From the NCBI RefSeq assembly GCF_014905395.1, contig NZ_BNDT01000002.1, positions 62,001 to 126,000 on the forward strand: a stretch of DNA of 64,000 bases. Direction: 5' to 3'. A model generated the notes under the pieces. That model saw only the letters and a program-made list of their open reading frames with translations. It ran no database searches and was not told where the DNA came from. The stretch is from Lactococcus taiwanensis. Lineage in GTDB: Bacteria > Bacillota > Bacilli > Lactobacillales > Streptococcaceae. The stretch's first letter is position 1. Every line of letters begins with the position of its first letter. The translations under genes and the position numbers were made by a program. Below are positions 17,348 to 25,480 of this stretch, one piece after another.

Positions 17348-18406
17348 ATGAATACGACTACAATTTTAAGTAAAGAGCTTTTGGACCTCTCTATTTATGC
17401 CTTTCACAAGAAACGTACACCAGAACGGGAACGGGCATTTTCTGCACTTCTAAATTTTTCCACGCCCTATACGCACCGTTCGGCTAGTGCCTTGACTTCA
17501 ATGGTTATTGATTCTCATTTTGAGGTTCACTGGGGGGGCAAACGCGTGAAAATGTCAGGTGTTGGTTACGTTGCAAGTTATCCTGAATACAGAGGTAATG
17601 GTGCAATCCGGGGACTTATGACGGAGCTTTTGCGCGATAATTATGAAGCGGGCACAGTATTTTCATATTTGGCTCCTTTTTCTTACGAGTTTTATGGCAA
17701 ATTTGGTTATCATTATGCTTTTGAGCAAAAACTCTACCGTCTGCCTGCTCAAGATTTCCCTCAAGGACGCCGAACAATTGGGAGGGTTTCTCGGGAGCAG
17801 ATCAGCAGTAAAGAACCTGCTACTGACGGCGCTGTCAGTCCACTTATGAGCAGTTCAGAGACGCTTACAGATCTGATGAAAATCCATGAGTCTGCTTATA
17901 ATAAAGGTTCTCTTGCTCGTAGCGTGGAACAGTGGCATTATTATTTTGAATACAAATCCCAACCTTATTTTGCTGTTTATCGGGAAGAGGGAAAAGCATT
18001 AGGGTACTTGATTTATGAGTTTTCTGGGATGGATTTTGTGATACGTGAGTTAATCACTTTAACTGATGAGGCTAAACAAGGACTTTATCGATTTATTGCG
18101 AGTCACGCGGGGGCTTTTTCTGAAGTAGTTTGGCAAGCGCCAAGTGATGCGACTTTGGAACAAGATATGCGTGAACCACAACATGCTAAGATTAGTTTAC
18201 TGCCTTATATGCAAGCAAGGATTGTTAATTTAGATGCCTTTTTGGAAAGTTATGGGCCACCAGATTTTCCAGTGGAAATTATTGACGAGATTCTACCTGA
18301 AAATCATCGGATTTTTGGCGAAGGCCAGCCAGAAAAAATGTCTATTGGTGAATTTACTGCCAAAATCTTACGGAAAGAGCAAGCTATTTTGCGTGAATAC
18401 TTCTAA
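17348..18406 (+). CDS. Eis-like GNAT N-acetyltransferase
   Basis: A 352-residue protein built like Eis: an N-terminal GNAT domain with the acetyl-CoA loop PEYRGNGAIRGLM (about residues 79-91), a second GNAT-like half, and a C-terminal sterol-carrier-type domain from about 275. The FSYEFYGKFGYHYAFE stretch is typical of the group. Relatives acetylate amines, including aminoglycosides in mycobacteria; the substrate here is unknown. A palindromic repeat in the linker between the GNAT halves encodes TDGAVS. The start is probably leaderless, and a repeat-derived terminator ends the gene. Confidence 0.85.
   Translation: MNTTTILSKELLDLSIYAFHKKRTPERERAFSALLNFSTPYTHRSASALTSMVIDSHFEVHWGGKRVKMSGVGYVASYPEYRGNGAIRGLMTELLRDNYEAGTVFSYLAPFSYEFYGKFGYHYAFEQKLYRLPAQDFPQGRRTIGRVSREQISSKEPATDGAVSPLMSSSETLTDLMKIHESAYNKGSLARSVEQWHYYFEYKSQPYFAVYREEGKALGYLIYEFSGMDFVIRELITLTDEAKQGLYRFIASHAGAFSEVVWQAPSDATLEQDMREPQHAKISLLPYMQARIVNLDAFLESYGPPDFPVEIIDEILPENHRIFGEGQPEKMSIGEFTAKILRKEQAILREYF
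17823..17838. repeat. Palindromic repeat copy 10 (CTGAC-GGCGCT-GTCAG)
   Basis: Exact arms in the Eis-like gene, read as TDGAVS in an inter-domain linker. Confidence 0.85.
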
Positions 18407-18441
18407 AAAAGTTACTGACAGAGCGGTCAGTAACTTTTTTT
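18407..18441 (+). terminator. Terminator of the Eis-like gene, formed by a palindromic repeat
   Basis: A 13-bp stem (18407-18419 with 18426-18438), 6-nt loop, and a T-run. The core is repeat copy 11. Confidence 0.85.
18415..18430. repeat. Palindromic repeat copy 11 (CTGAC-AGAGCG-GTCAG)
   Basis: Exact arms extended to GTTACTGAC...GTCAGTAAC. It is the core of the terminator. Confidence 0.85.
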
Positions 18442-18623
18442 GTAAGAAGGTCACCTTAAGAAGAGAGGATAAAAGCAGAGATTACAAGTATATAACTACA
18501 CTAAATTGGTATAGTCAGATTTTGTTGTAACCTTTCGTTCTTATTTTATGAAAGCGCCAAACCTATCTAAAAATAAGAATCTTTCTTTATTGTTTCAATT
18601 TAAGAAACATGTTTTTTTCGCGA

Positions 18624-18637
18624 GGATAGCGCTTGCA
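18624..18637 (+). promoter_or_regulatory. Candidate cre (CcpA) site
   Basis: On the reverse strand TGCAAGCGCTATCC fits the catabolite-responsive consensus apart from its edges. It overlaps the -35 of the mupG-ptc promoter, so CcpA would repress. Confidence 0.55.
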
Positions 18638-18661
18638 TTTTCTTTATGAAAACCTTATCAT
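18633..18661 (+). promoter_or_regulatory. Promoter of the mupG-ptcC region
   Basis: TTGCAT (18633-18638), a 17-nt spacer and TATCAT (18656-18661). The roughly 317-nt gap 18407-18723 otherwise holds the preceding terminator, the cre and a 7-bp inverted repeat (TATTTCA...TGAAATA near 18672) in the leader. Confidence 0.7.
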
Positions 18662-18723
18662 AGAGTTAAGCTTTATTTCAGTATTAAAAATGAAATATAA
18701 AAAAATTAGAAAAGGGAGAGAAG

Positions 18724-19815
18724 ATGGGAAAATTAGGAGTTTCCATTTATCCAGAACGGTCTAACTTTGAAGCAGATAAGGCATATTTGGATTTGGCACA
18801 TCGCTATGGTTTCAAACGTGTTTTTACCTCACTGTTAGAAATTGATGGAGATAAAGAGACTGTCTTAACTGGATTTAAAAGAGTTGTTGCTTATGCCAAT
18901 AGTCTAGGCATGGAAGTTATGGTTGATATTAATCCAGGCCTCTTTGATCAACTGGAGATTAGCTACGATGATTTGAGCTTTTTTCATGAGATGGGAGCAG
19001 ATGGAATACGCCTAGATATCGGCTTTACTGGTGCGGAAGAAGCTCGCATGACACGTAATCCCTATGGCATCAAGATTGAAATTAACATGAGTCAAGGTAC
19101 AACTTATGTAGACTCGATTATGGATTATTCGCCAAATGTAGAAAACTTGCTTGGAAGTCATAATTTCTATCCGCATCGCTACACAGGTCTAGAATTTAAC
19201 CATTATCTCAAATGTACTGAAAAGTTCAAGGGTTACAATCTTAATACCATGGCTTTTGTTAACTCTCATGCAGCCACATTTGGGCCATGGTCAACACAAG
19301 ATGGACTTTGTACTTTAGAAGCTCATCGTACCTTAGACATTGCAACGCAGGTTAAACATTATAAGCTGCTCGGTGGTATTGATGACATCACCATAGCGAA
19401 TGCTTACGCCAGTGAAGCAGAGTTGCAAGCAATGAGTCAAGCCTTCAATGCAGCTATGCCAGAGATAAAAGTCGTTCCACGTGAAACCATTACGGAGAAT
19501 GAGCGAAAATGTCTCTTTGAAGCCACACATAGCTATCGGGGGGATAAATCAGCCTATATGCTTCGCTCAACAATGACTCGAGTGATCTATAAAGCACTTG
19601 ATTTTCCTGCCCATGATACTGAACCCATCCATCGGGGAGATCTTCTTATTGACAACGAAGGCTACGGTCAATATAAAGGGGAAACTCAGATTGCCTTACG
19701 TGAAATGGAAAACGATGGGCGTGTTAATGTAGTAGGACGCATCTCTGATGATGAATTATTCCTCCTTGATTTCTTGAAACCTTGGAGTTCATTCAAACTC
19801 ATCGAAAATAAATAA
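18724..19815 (+). CDS. DUF871/MupG family protein (GH170-like 6-phospho-sugar hydrolase)
   Basis: A 363-residue protein with an N-terminal TIM barrel (MGKLGVSIYPERS, VDINPGLFDQL, ADGIRLDIGFTG) and a C-terminal cyclophilin-like domain (after about 240, including HRGDLLIDNEGYGQYKGE). S. aureus MupG of this family is a 6-phospho-N-acetylmuramidase that splits MurNAc-6P-GlcNAc. Members also occur next to cellobiose-type PTS permeases, as here, so the true substrate may be another 6-phospho-disaccharide. AAGGGAGAG precedes the ATG. The promoter carries a candidate cre. Confidence 0.8.
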   Translation: MGKLGVSIYPERSNFEADKAYLDLAHRYGFKRVFTSLLEIDGDKETVLTGFKRVVAYANSLGMEVMVDINPGLFDQLEISYDDLSFFHEMGADGIRLDIGFTGAEEARMTRNPYGIKIEINMSQGTTYVDSIMDYSPNVENLLGSHNFYPHRYTGLEFNHYLKCTEKFKGYNLNTMAFVNSHAATFGPWSTQDGLCTLEAHRTLDIATQVKHYKLLGGIDDITIANAYASEAELQAMSQAFNAAMPEIKVVPRETITENERKCLFEATHSYRGDKSAYMLRSTMTRVIYKALDFPAHDTEPIHRGDLLIDNEGYGQYKGETQIALREMENDGRVNVVGRISDDELFLLDFLKPWSSFKLIENK

Positions 19816-19821
19816 TATTCA

Positions 19822-19860
19822 AAAGGGTATACCCTTTCTCTTTTACTAAGTAAAAGAGAA
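19822..19860 (+). other. Intercistronic palindrome and hairpin
   Basis: A perfect 16-bp palindrome (19822-19837, AAAGGGTATACCCTTT) is followed by a 10-bp hairpin (19836-19845 with 19851-19860, loop CTAAG) without a T-run. It lies in the 141-nt gap between mupG and the PTS gene. It may be an operator plus mRNA-stability hairpin. A partial ACTAAT/ATTAGT repeat follows. Confidence 0.5.
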
Positions 19861-19956
19861 GCCTTACTAATTGATCATAGTATTGATTAGTTCTTAACTT
19901 TGTTCAAAATATATTTTTTGGAAGTAATTTATTATTAATTTTAAAGGAGGAATTCC

Positions 19957-21441
19957 ATGAACGGAATTACTGCGTGGATGGAGAAATATCTCGTCCCTGT
20001 AGCAGCAAAGATTGGGTCTCAAAAACACCTGGTTGCGCTGCGTGACTCATTCATCGGTATGTTGCCTGCAACACTTGCCGGTGCCCTAGCAGCGATGATC
20101 TCAGCGATCGTCACCACCTTCCCATCAGCCATTCAACAAATGATGTTGGGAGCAACAGCATTCTCAAAATTGGCACCAGAAAAAGTCTGGACCCTTGCCA
20201 ATACACCAATTATTGGTGATTTGAACAACATTTCAGCCCTTGTTAACCAAGGAACACTGACAGTTATTGGTCTTATCTTTGCCTTTTCTTGGGGGTATAA
20301 CTTAGCCCGTGCTTACGGCGTCAATGACCTCGCTGGTGGTATCGTATCAGTAGCGACTTTATTTGCAGGTTTGCCAAACCAAATGCTCAAATTTACCGAA
20401 ACACTCGGTACAGGTAAAGCTGGAGTAGCAGCAACTGACAAGCTTAATGGTGTCCTAGGAGACCAAGGTCTTGCTACTTGGAAACCGCTTTTTGCCGCAG
20501 CTCACCTTGATGCTGGAGCTTATTTCACCGTCATTATTATGGGTGCAATCGCCGTTATTATCTATGCGAAACTTATGCTAGCTGATATCACGATTAAGAT
20601 GCCAGAATCAGTACCACCTGCAGTTGCAAAAGCCTTTCTGGCAATCATTCCTACAATTGCAGCACTGTACATCGTTGGACTAATCTACTACATCATTGGT
20701 AAGTTGACTGATGATTCTGTCATTAACTTGATTACCAAATACATTGCTCAACCGTTCCAAATTTTATCTCAAAATATTTTCTCAGTGCTGATTGTCACAC
20801 TGTTTGTGTCAGTCTTCTGGTTCTTTGGACTTCACGGACCAAACGTTTTGGCACCAGTACTTGATGGGATTTGGGGACCTCTTGGTCTTAATAACCAAGC
20901 CCTCTACTTCCAAGTTCACTCTTCAGGTATTCGTGACTTGGTTGCTAAAGGTGCGATTGATAAAGCGCATGCCATCAATGGTGACTATGTCAACCTTTGG
21001 GTACGTGGATCATGGGATGCCTTTGCCTGGTTCGGTGGCTCGGGTGGTACCATCACTCTTGTTATTGCGATTATCCTCTTTTCTAAACGGAAAGACTATA
21101 AAGTGGTCGGACGTCTTGGACTCGCACCAGGAATCTTCAATATCAACGAACCAGTCCTCTTTGGTCTCCCAGTTGTCTTGAATGCCATCTTCTTTATCCC
21201 ATTTGCAGTAGCACCATTGATTTCAGTAATCATTGCCTACACGGCAACAGCACTTCACTTAGTGGATCCTGTTGTCAATGCCGTGCCGTGGGTAACGCCA
21301 CCAATTATGAATGCGTTCATGGCTACTGGATTTGACTGGCGGGCGATTGTTTTGACAATCATTAACTTAGCAATCACTTTCGTTATTTGGACACCATTCG
21401 TTATTGCAGCGAACAAATTGGAAGAAGAAGAACTCGATTAA
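19957..21441 (+). CDS. ptcC: PTS lactose/cellobiose family EIIC permease
   Basis: A 494-residue membrane component that imports and, with EIIA and EIIB encoded elsewhere, phosphorylates a beta-glucoside such as cellobiose. About ten hydrophobic segments; the opening EKYLVPVAAKIGSQKHLVALRDSFIG and the loop FGLHGPNVLAPVLDGIWGP are typical of the CelB/LacE family, and NINEPVLFGLPVVLNA carries the conserved glutamate of the substrate site. The match to lactococcal PtcC is from memory. AAAGGAGG precedes the ATG. A 6-phospho-beta-glucosidase gene follows. Confidence 0.88.
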   Translation: MNGITAWMEKYLVPVAAKIGSQKHLVALRDSFIGMLPATLAGALAAMISAIVTTFPSAIQQMMLGATAFSKLAPEKVWTLANTPIIGDLNNISALVNQGTLTVIGLIFAFSWGYNLARAYGVNDLAGGIVSVATLFAGLPNQMLKFTETLGTGKAGVAATDKLNGVLGDQGLATWKPLFAAAHLDAGAYFTVIIMGAIAVIIYAKLMLADITIKMPESVPPAVAKAFLAIIPTIAALYIVGLIYYIIGKLTDDSVINLITKYIAQPFQILSQNIFSVLIVTLFVSVFWFFGLHGPNVLAPVLDGIWGPLGLNNQALYFQVHSSGIRDLVAKGAIDKAHAINGDYVNLWVRGSWDAFAWFGGSGGTITLVIAIILFSKRKDYKVVGRLGLAPGIFNINEPVLFGLPVVLNAIFFIPFAVAPLISVIIAYTATALHLVDPVVNAVPWVTPPIMNAFMATGFDWRAIVLTIINLAITFVIWTPFVIAANKLEEEELD

Positions 21442-21455
21442 TTTAGAAATGGATG

Positions 21456-21490
21456 GTAGAGCAGGCAAAGAACTTGCTCTACACATTTTT
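21456..21490 (+). terminator. Terminator of the PTS EIIC gene
   Basis: A 10-bp stem (21456-21465 with 21473-21482, one wobble) is followed by ACATTTTTG. A TGATAAGA/TCTTATCA inverted repeat (21499-21526) lies just behind. Confidence 0.65.
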
Positions 21491-21559
21491 GTTAAATATG
21501 ATAAGATTTTATTGAAAGTCTTATCAAGTGTGATAAAAATATCCAGAGGAGGAAAGTAA

Positions 21560-21766
21560 ATGATACTTGTAAATTCTGCAATGATGCAAAAAGAAATTAT
21601 TGAACTTTTAGAAACGAATGGTTTTAAACATACCAAAAAGCAAGGCTTAAAATTATATTTTGAAACTCCTTCAGATGATGCTACTACTGATGCAGCAACA
21701 GCAAAGCAATTGATTAAGAATAGCCCTTTTGGTGCGGCACTTTTCTTTAATGTGGCTGTCGTATGA
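21560..21766 (+). CDS. Hypothetical protein, 68 aa
   Basis: A small soluble protein: an amphipathic N-terminal helix (MMQKEIIELLETNGF), two likely strands (LKLYFETP), an Asp/Thr/Ala-rich stretch and a hydrophobic end. I do not recognise a family. GAGGAGG precedes the ATG. Its last 4 nt overlap the next gene (ATGA), so the two are coupled. It lies between the PTS permease and 6-phospho-beta-glucosidase genes. Confidence 0.65.
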   Translation: MILVNSAMMQKEIIELLETNGFKHTKKQGLKLYFETPSDDATTDAATAKQLIKNSPFGAALFFNVAVV

Positions 21767-21957
21767 GTACGTGGGGAATCGCATTTATCAGCTTAGGCTT
21801 CTTATTGATCGCCTATCGCAATTGGACTGGTCTTCTCTTTGTTTTAATTGGAGGCGTTATGATTTTAGTTGCGAGAAACCAAAAGAAAAAAGCTGAAAAA
21901 AGAGCACAAGAACAGTTACAAGCACACAAAAATATCGAAATCAAAACACGGAAATAA
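21763..21957 (+). CDS. Small membrane protein with basic tail, 64 aa
   Basis: Two adjacent hydrophobic segments (about residues 3-18 and 22-38) are followed by a highly charged, Lys/Arg/Gln-rich helical tail (QKKKAEKRAQEQLQAHK). Unknown family. Start overlaps the previous gene by 4 nt. A terminator follows at once. Confidence 0.65.
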   Translation: MSTWGIAFISLGFLLIAYRNWTGLLFVLIGGVMILVARNQKKKAEKRAQEQLQAHKNIEIKTRK

Positions 21958-21958
21958 G

Positions 21959-21982
21959 AAACGTCGCAAAGGCGTTTTTTTC
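21959..21982 (+). terminator. Terminator after the small-protein pair
   Basis: A 7-bp stem AAACGTC/GGCGTTT (21959-21965 with 21971-21977) and a T-run. Confidence 0.75.
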
Positions 21983-22029
21983 CTCACAGACAAAGCCAAT
22001 AAAAAACAAGTTCCGGAATATGGAACAAA

Positions 22030-22043
22030 ATAAAACGTTTACA
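22030..22043 (+). promoter_or_regulatory. Candidate cre site of bglA
   Basis: The reverse strand reads TGTAAACGTTTTAT, fitting the lactococcal cre consensus WGWAARCGYTWWMA except the last base. It lies 2 nt upstream of the extended -10. Confidence 0.65.
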
Positions 22044-22045
22044 AA

Positions 22046-22054
22046 TGGTATAAT
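22046..22054 (+). promoter_or_regulatory. Extended -10 of bglA
   Basis: TGGTATAAT, 31 nt before the chosen start at 22086. Confidence 0.65.
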
Positions 22055-22085
22055 AGTACTATCAATAAAACTAATGGAGAACACT

Positions 22086-23525
22086 ATGGAGCATAAAAAA
22101 CTGAGCACCTTTCCTGCCGATTTCCTTTGGGGATCAGCCTCTGCAGCTTACCAAGTAGAGGGCGCGCCATTTGAAGATGGGAAAAAAGCTAGCGTCTGGG
22201 ATAATTTTGTTCGTATTCCAGGAAAGACATTTAAAGGGACAAATGGAGATGTAGCGGTGGATCATTATCATCGTTACAAAGAAGATGTTGCTTTGATGAA
22301 AGAACTTGGTCTAAAAAGTTATCGGTTTTCTGTGGCTTGGACTCGAGTATTACCAGAAGGACGAGGAGCGGTCAATTCAGCTGGGCTAAAATTCTATGAG
22401 AATCTCGTAGATGAATTAATTGAAAATGGAATTGAGCCAATTATCACCCTCTATCATTGGGATCTGCCTCAAAGTTTGCAGGATTTGTATGGGGGATGGG
22501 AGTCTCGTGAGATTATCGGAGATTTTTTAAATTATGCAGAAATTTTGTTTGAGACTTTCAAAGGAAAAGTAAAATACTGGGTATCATTGAATGAACAAAA
22601 TGTCTTTACCAATCAAGGTTGGGTAACAGCTACACACCCACCTGGAAAAAAAGATATGAAACTTTTTTATCAGGTTAATCACATTGCTAACTTGGCAAAT
22701 GCTACGGTCATTAATAAATTCCATGAATTAGAAATTCCTGGACAAATCGGTCCTTCTTTTGCTTATACCCCACAATATGCGAAGGATAGTGATCCGCGAA
22801 ATGTTCTCGCTGCTGAAAATGCCGAAGAAATGTACAGTCATTTCTGGATGGATGTTTATATGTATGGGGAATATCCGTTAGCAGCTCTTGCTTTATTACG
22901 TGAACAAGGCTTAGCGCCTGTATTTGAAGCGGGAGATGCTGCGCTCTTAAAATCCGCTCAGCCTGATTTCTTAGGAATTAACTATTATCAAAGTGCGACA
23001 AATGCATGGAATCCACTTGATGGCGGTGTAGGTGCTGCTTCATTCAATACGACTGGAAAAAAAGGAACGACAAAAGAGTCCGGAGTACCAGGTTTACACA
23101 AAAAAATTCAAAATCCCTTTGTTGAGCGGACTAACTGGGATTGGGAAATTGACCCTGAAGGTTTGCGAATTGCTCTACGTCGGATTACTTCACGCTACCG
23201 TATCCCTATAATGATTACAGAGAATGGTTTAGGTGAATATGATAAGTTGGAAGAAGGAAAAGTTCACGATGATTATCGGATTAACTATCTCGAGAGTCAC
23301 GTTAGGGCCATTAAAGAAGCTATCACCGATGGAGCGACAGTAATTGGTTACCATACGTGGTCTTATACCGACTTACTTTCTTGGTTGAATGGCTATCAAA
23401 AACGTTATGGTTTCGTTTATGTTGATCAGGACGAAACCATGGAAGGTTCCCTGAAAAGAATCCCTAAAGATTCATATTATTGGTATCAGCATCTGATTGA
23501 AACGAATGCTGAAGAAATAAAATAA
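22086..23525 (+). CDS. bglA: GH1 6-phospho-beta-glucosidase
   Basis: A 479-residue TIM-barrel glycoside hydrolase of family 1. The acid/base is E170 in SLNEQN and the nucleophile is E379 in ITENG. FPADFLWGSASAAYQVEG opens the protein as in all GH1 enzymes. With the PTS permease nearby, a phosphorylated disaccharide such as cellobiose-6P is the likely substrate. The ATG at 22086 has ATGGAGA upstream; an in-frame start at 22020 would precede the promoter. A candidate cre overlaps the promoter region. Confidence 0.93.
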   Translation: MEHKKLSTFPADFLWGSASAAYQVEGAPFEDGKKASVWDNFVRIPGKTFKGTNGDVAVDHYHRYKEDVALMKELGLKSYRFSVAWTRVLPEGRGAVNSAGLKFYENLVDELIENGIEPIITLYHWDLPQSLQDLYGGWESREIIGDFLNYAEILFETFKGKVKYWVSLNEQNVFTNQGWVTATHPPGKKDMKLFYQVNHIANLANATVINKFHELEIPGQIGPSFAYTPQYAKDSDPRNVLAAENAEEMYSHFWMDVYMYGEYPLAALALLREQGLAPVFEAGDAALLKSAQPDFLGINYYQSATNAWNPLDGGVGAASFNTTGKKGTTKESGVPGLHKKIQNPFVERTNWDWEIDPEGLRIALRRITSRYRIPIMITENGLGEYDKLEEGKVHDDYRINYLESHVRAIKEAITDGATVIGYHTWSYTDLLSWLNGYQKRYGFVYVDQDETMEGSLKRIPKDSYYWYQHLIETNAEEIK

Positions 23526-23526
23526 T

Positions 23527-23553
23527 AAAAAGTGTCCATGGGACACTTTTTAT
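23527..23553 (+). terminator. bglA terminator
   Basis: An 11-bp stem (23527-23537 with 23541-23551) with a 3-nt loop and T-run. Confidence 0.85.
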
Positions 23554-23556
23554 TTA

Positions 23557-23565
23557 TGTTATAAT
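23557..23565 (+). promoter_or_regulatory. Extended -10 of dut
   Basis: TGTTATAAT, 25 nt before the dut start. Confidence 0.6.
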
Positions 23566-23590
23566 AGGTAAAACAAAAAGAGGTGATTTA

Positions 23591-24043
23591 ATGAAAATTC
23601 GTGGTTTTGAAGTTGTAGAAAAATATGCAGATGCTGGAATTAATCTTCCTAAGAGGTCAACAGAACACGCAGCGGGATATGATATTGAGGCAGCGGAGAC
23701 AGTAAGCTTGGCACCCGGTGAGATTAAACTTATTCCGACAGGGCTGAAAGCTTATATGCAAGCTGGTGAAGTACTTTACATGTACGATCGCTCTTCAAAC
23801 CCACGAAAAAAAGGGTTGGTTTTGATTAACTCGGTTGGTGTGATTGATAAGGATTATTATAACAATCCTGATAATGAAGGGCATATGTTTATGCAAATGC
23901 GTAATTTCACAGATCATGAAGTAATTGTTGAGAAGGGTGAGCGCGTGGTTCAAGGCGTTTTTGTGCCTTTTTTGGTTGCTGATGGGGATGAAAAACAAGA
24001 TAAAGAGACTCGCACAGGTGGTTTTGGATCAACAGGACGTTAA
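23591..24043 (+). CDS. dut: Deoxyuridine triphosphatase (dUTPase)
   Basis: A 150-residue trimeric dUTPase that turns dUTP into dUMP and pyrophosphate, keeping uracil out of DNA. All five motifs are visible: AGYDIEAA, DRSSNPRKKGL, the GVIDKDYYNN substrate loop, RVVQGVF, and RTGGFGSTG at the C-terminus. AGAGGTGAT precedes the ATG. It is slightly longer than the trimeric average because of an insert around YNNPDNEGHMF, as in several lactococcal and phage enzymes. Confidence 0.94.
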   Translation: MKIRGFEVVEKYADAGINLPKRSTEHAAGYDIEAAETVSLAPGEIKLIPTGLKAYMQAGEVLYMYDRSSNPRKKGLVLINSVGVIDKDYYNNPDNEGHMFMQMRNFTDHEVIVEKGERVVQGVFVPFLVADGDEKQDKETRTGGFGSTGR

Positions 24044-24077
24044 AAGAAAAAGCGCATAGCGTTTTTTCTTTTCTTTT
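24042..24077 (+). terminator. dut terminator
   Basis: A long A-rich/T-rich stem around CGC-ATA-GCG with one bulged G, and T-rich 3' side. Confidence 0.7.
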
Positions 24078-24090
24078 AATGAGTAGGGGC

Positions 24091-24118
24091 TTTCAATGCT
24101 TAACACTTATGATATAAT
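24091..24118 (+). promoter_or_regulatory. Promoter, leaderless start of the metallophosphatase gene
   Basis: TTTCAA (24091-24096), a 16-nt spacer and TATAAT (24113-24118) with TGA before it. The ATG at 24125 is 6 nt after the -10, though a GGAG lies in that gap. Confidence 0.65.
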
Positions 24119-24124
24119 GGAGCT

Positions 24125-25480
24125 ATGAATAATCTGCGTATCCTTCATTTGAATGACCTTCACTCTCATTTGGAACATTTTCCAGTGATAGAACGTTTTT
24201 TTGCGGAAAAATCCAGCCAAGGCATCGAAACTTTACGTTTTGATTTGGGGGATAATGTGGACCGTGTCCATCCGCTGACGGAGGCCACCCAAGGACAAAT
24301 CAATGTAGCGCTGATGAACCAGCTCCACTTAACAGCGGCAACCATTGGTAATAATGAAGGATTGGGCTTGACCCACACGATGCTGAGTCACTTATATGAT
24401 GAGGCTAATTTTCCAGTTTTACTGTCAAATCTTGCTACCACTTTTTCACATAGTACGCCTATGGTTGTGACGACAACTTTTGGTTTGCGTGTTGGTTTGA
24501 TTGGTTTAACAGCCCCTTATACGCGAGCTTATCCGCAAGCGGGATGGTACTTGTCTGATCCTTTTGAGGTATTGGATGAGCTTTTGCCTCAACTAGATTG
24601 TGATTTTACCATCTTGCTGTCCCATTTGGGTAAAAACGTGGATGAGAAGATTGCGCGAAGCTATGCCATTGATTTGATTATCGGAGCGCATACTCATCAT
24701 TTGTTTGAGCATGGTGCACAGGTGGAGCAGACTTTGCTGGCAGCAGCTGGCCGCTATGGGGATCACGTGGGTCAGATTGATTTAACTTTTGATGAGCAGA
24801 ATCACTTGGTGGATGCAAAGATAGAGGCAATCGCTACAAACACACTTCCACAAAAGAAATCAGACCTGGTGGAAATTAATGGTTGGGAATTAAAAGGTCA
24901 CGCTCTGCTAAAAGGCACAGTAGTGGCTCAACTGAAGGCCCCTTTAAGCAATCGTTATCCGGACTTTGCTGCAAGTTATTATTTTGCAGAACTTTTTGCA
25001 CAAGCAGCTCAGACAAGTCTAGCCGTCGTTAATTCTGGTTTGGTAGTGGCTGATCAGCTCCCGGCATGTCTGACTTTAGATAATCTCCACGAGATTTTAC
25101 CTCACTCGATTCGGTTAGTTCGCTTTACCTTTACTGGGGAGGAGCTTAAACGCGTTTTGTTGGAAATGATGGACGTTTCTGCCTATCTGGCGACACAGCA
25201 GATTCAAGGCATGGGTTTTCGTGGAAAAACCTTTGGCTCCCTTGTTTTTTATGGCTTAGAGTTTAGAAAGGGTGACTTTTACCTGAAAAAAAGAGGTGCC
25301 CCAAGAGGTGAAAAGTTGAATCCACAGTCGGTATATCAAATTGCGCTGCCGGATCAGTATTTATTTGCCTGGTATTTTCCATTGTTGAAAAAATTGGGAG
25401 AGTCGGAAATCTTATTCCCTTATTTTTTGCGGGAGATTGTGGCGGAACATTTTAAAAGATTAGAAATAGAAAAAGATTAA
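24125..25480 (+). CDS. Metallophosphatase/5'-nucleotidase family protein (YunD-like)
   Basis: A 451-residue cytoplasmic protein (no signal peptide) of the calcineurin-like phosphoesterase plus 5'-nucleotidase C-terminal family. Metal-binding motifs in order: HLNDLHSH, DLGDNVDR, GNNEG, LLSHLG and GAHTHH, all within the first 200 residues. The C-terminal nucleotide-recognition domain starts near 270. It likely removes phosphate from nucleotides or nucleotide sugars. Transcription probably starts at the ATG. Its stop codon abuts the ATG of yutD (0 nt gap), a pairing common in Firmicutes. Confidence 0.85.
   Translation: MNNLRILHLNDLHSHLEHFPVIERFFAEKSSQGIETLRFDLGDNVDRVHPLTEATQGQINVALMNQLHLTAATIGNNEGLGLTHTMLSHLYDEANFPVLLSNLATTFSHSTPMVVTTTFGLRVGLIGLTAPYTRAYPQAGWYLSDPFEVLDELLPQLDCDFTILLSHLGKNVDEKIARSYAIDLIIGAHTHHLFEHGAQVEQTLLAAAGRYGDHVGQIDLTFDEQNHLVDAKIEAIATNTLPQKKSDLVEINGWELKGHALLKGTVVAQLKAPLSNRYPDFAASYYFAELFAQAAQTSLAVVNSGLVVADQLPACLTLDNLHEILPHSIRLVRFTFTGEELKRVLLEMMDVSAYLATQQIQGMGFRGKTFGSLVFYGLEFRKGDFYLKKRGAPRGEKLNPQSVYQIALPDQYLFAWYFPLLKKLGESEILFPYFLREIVAEHFKRLEIEKD

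Noticed and set aside
20792-21181. 129-codon open frame inside ptcC
   Set aside because: It lies wholly within the PTS permease gene in another frame; the permease frame has clear family motifs.
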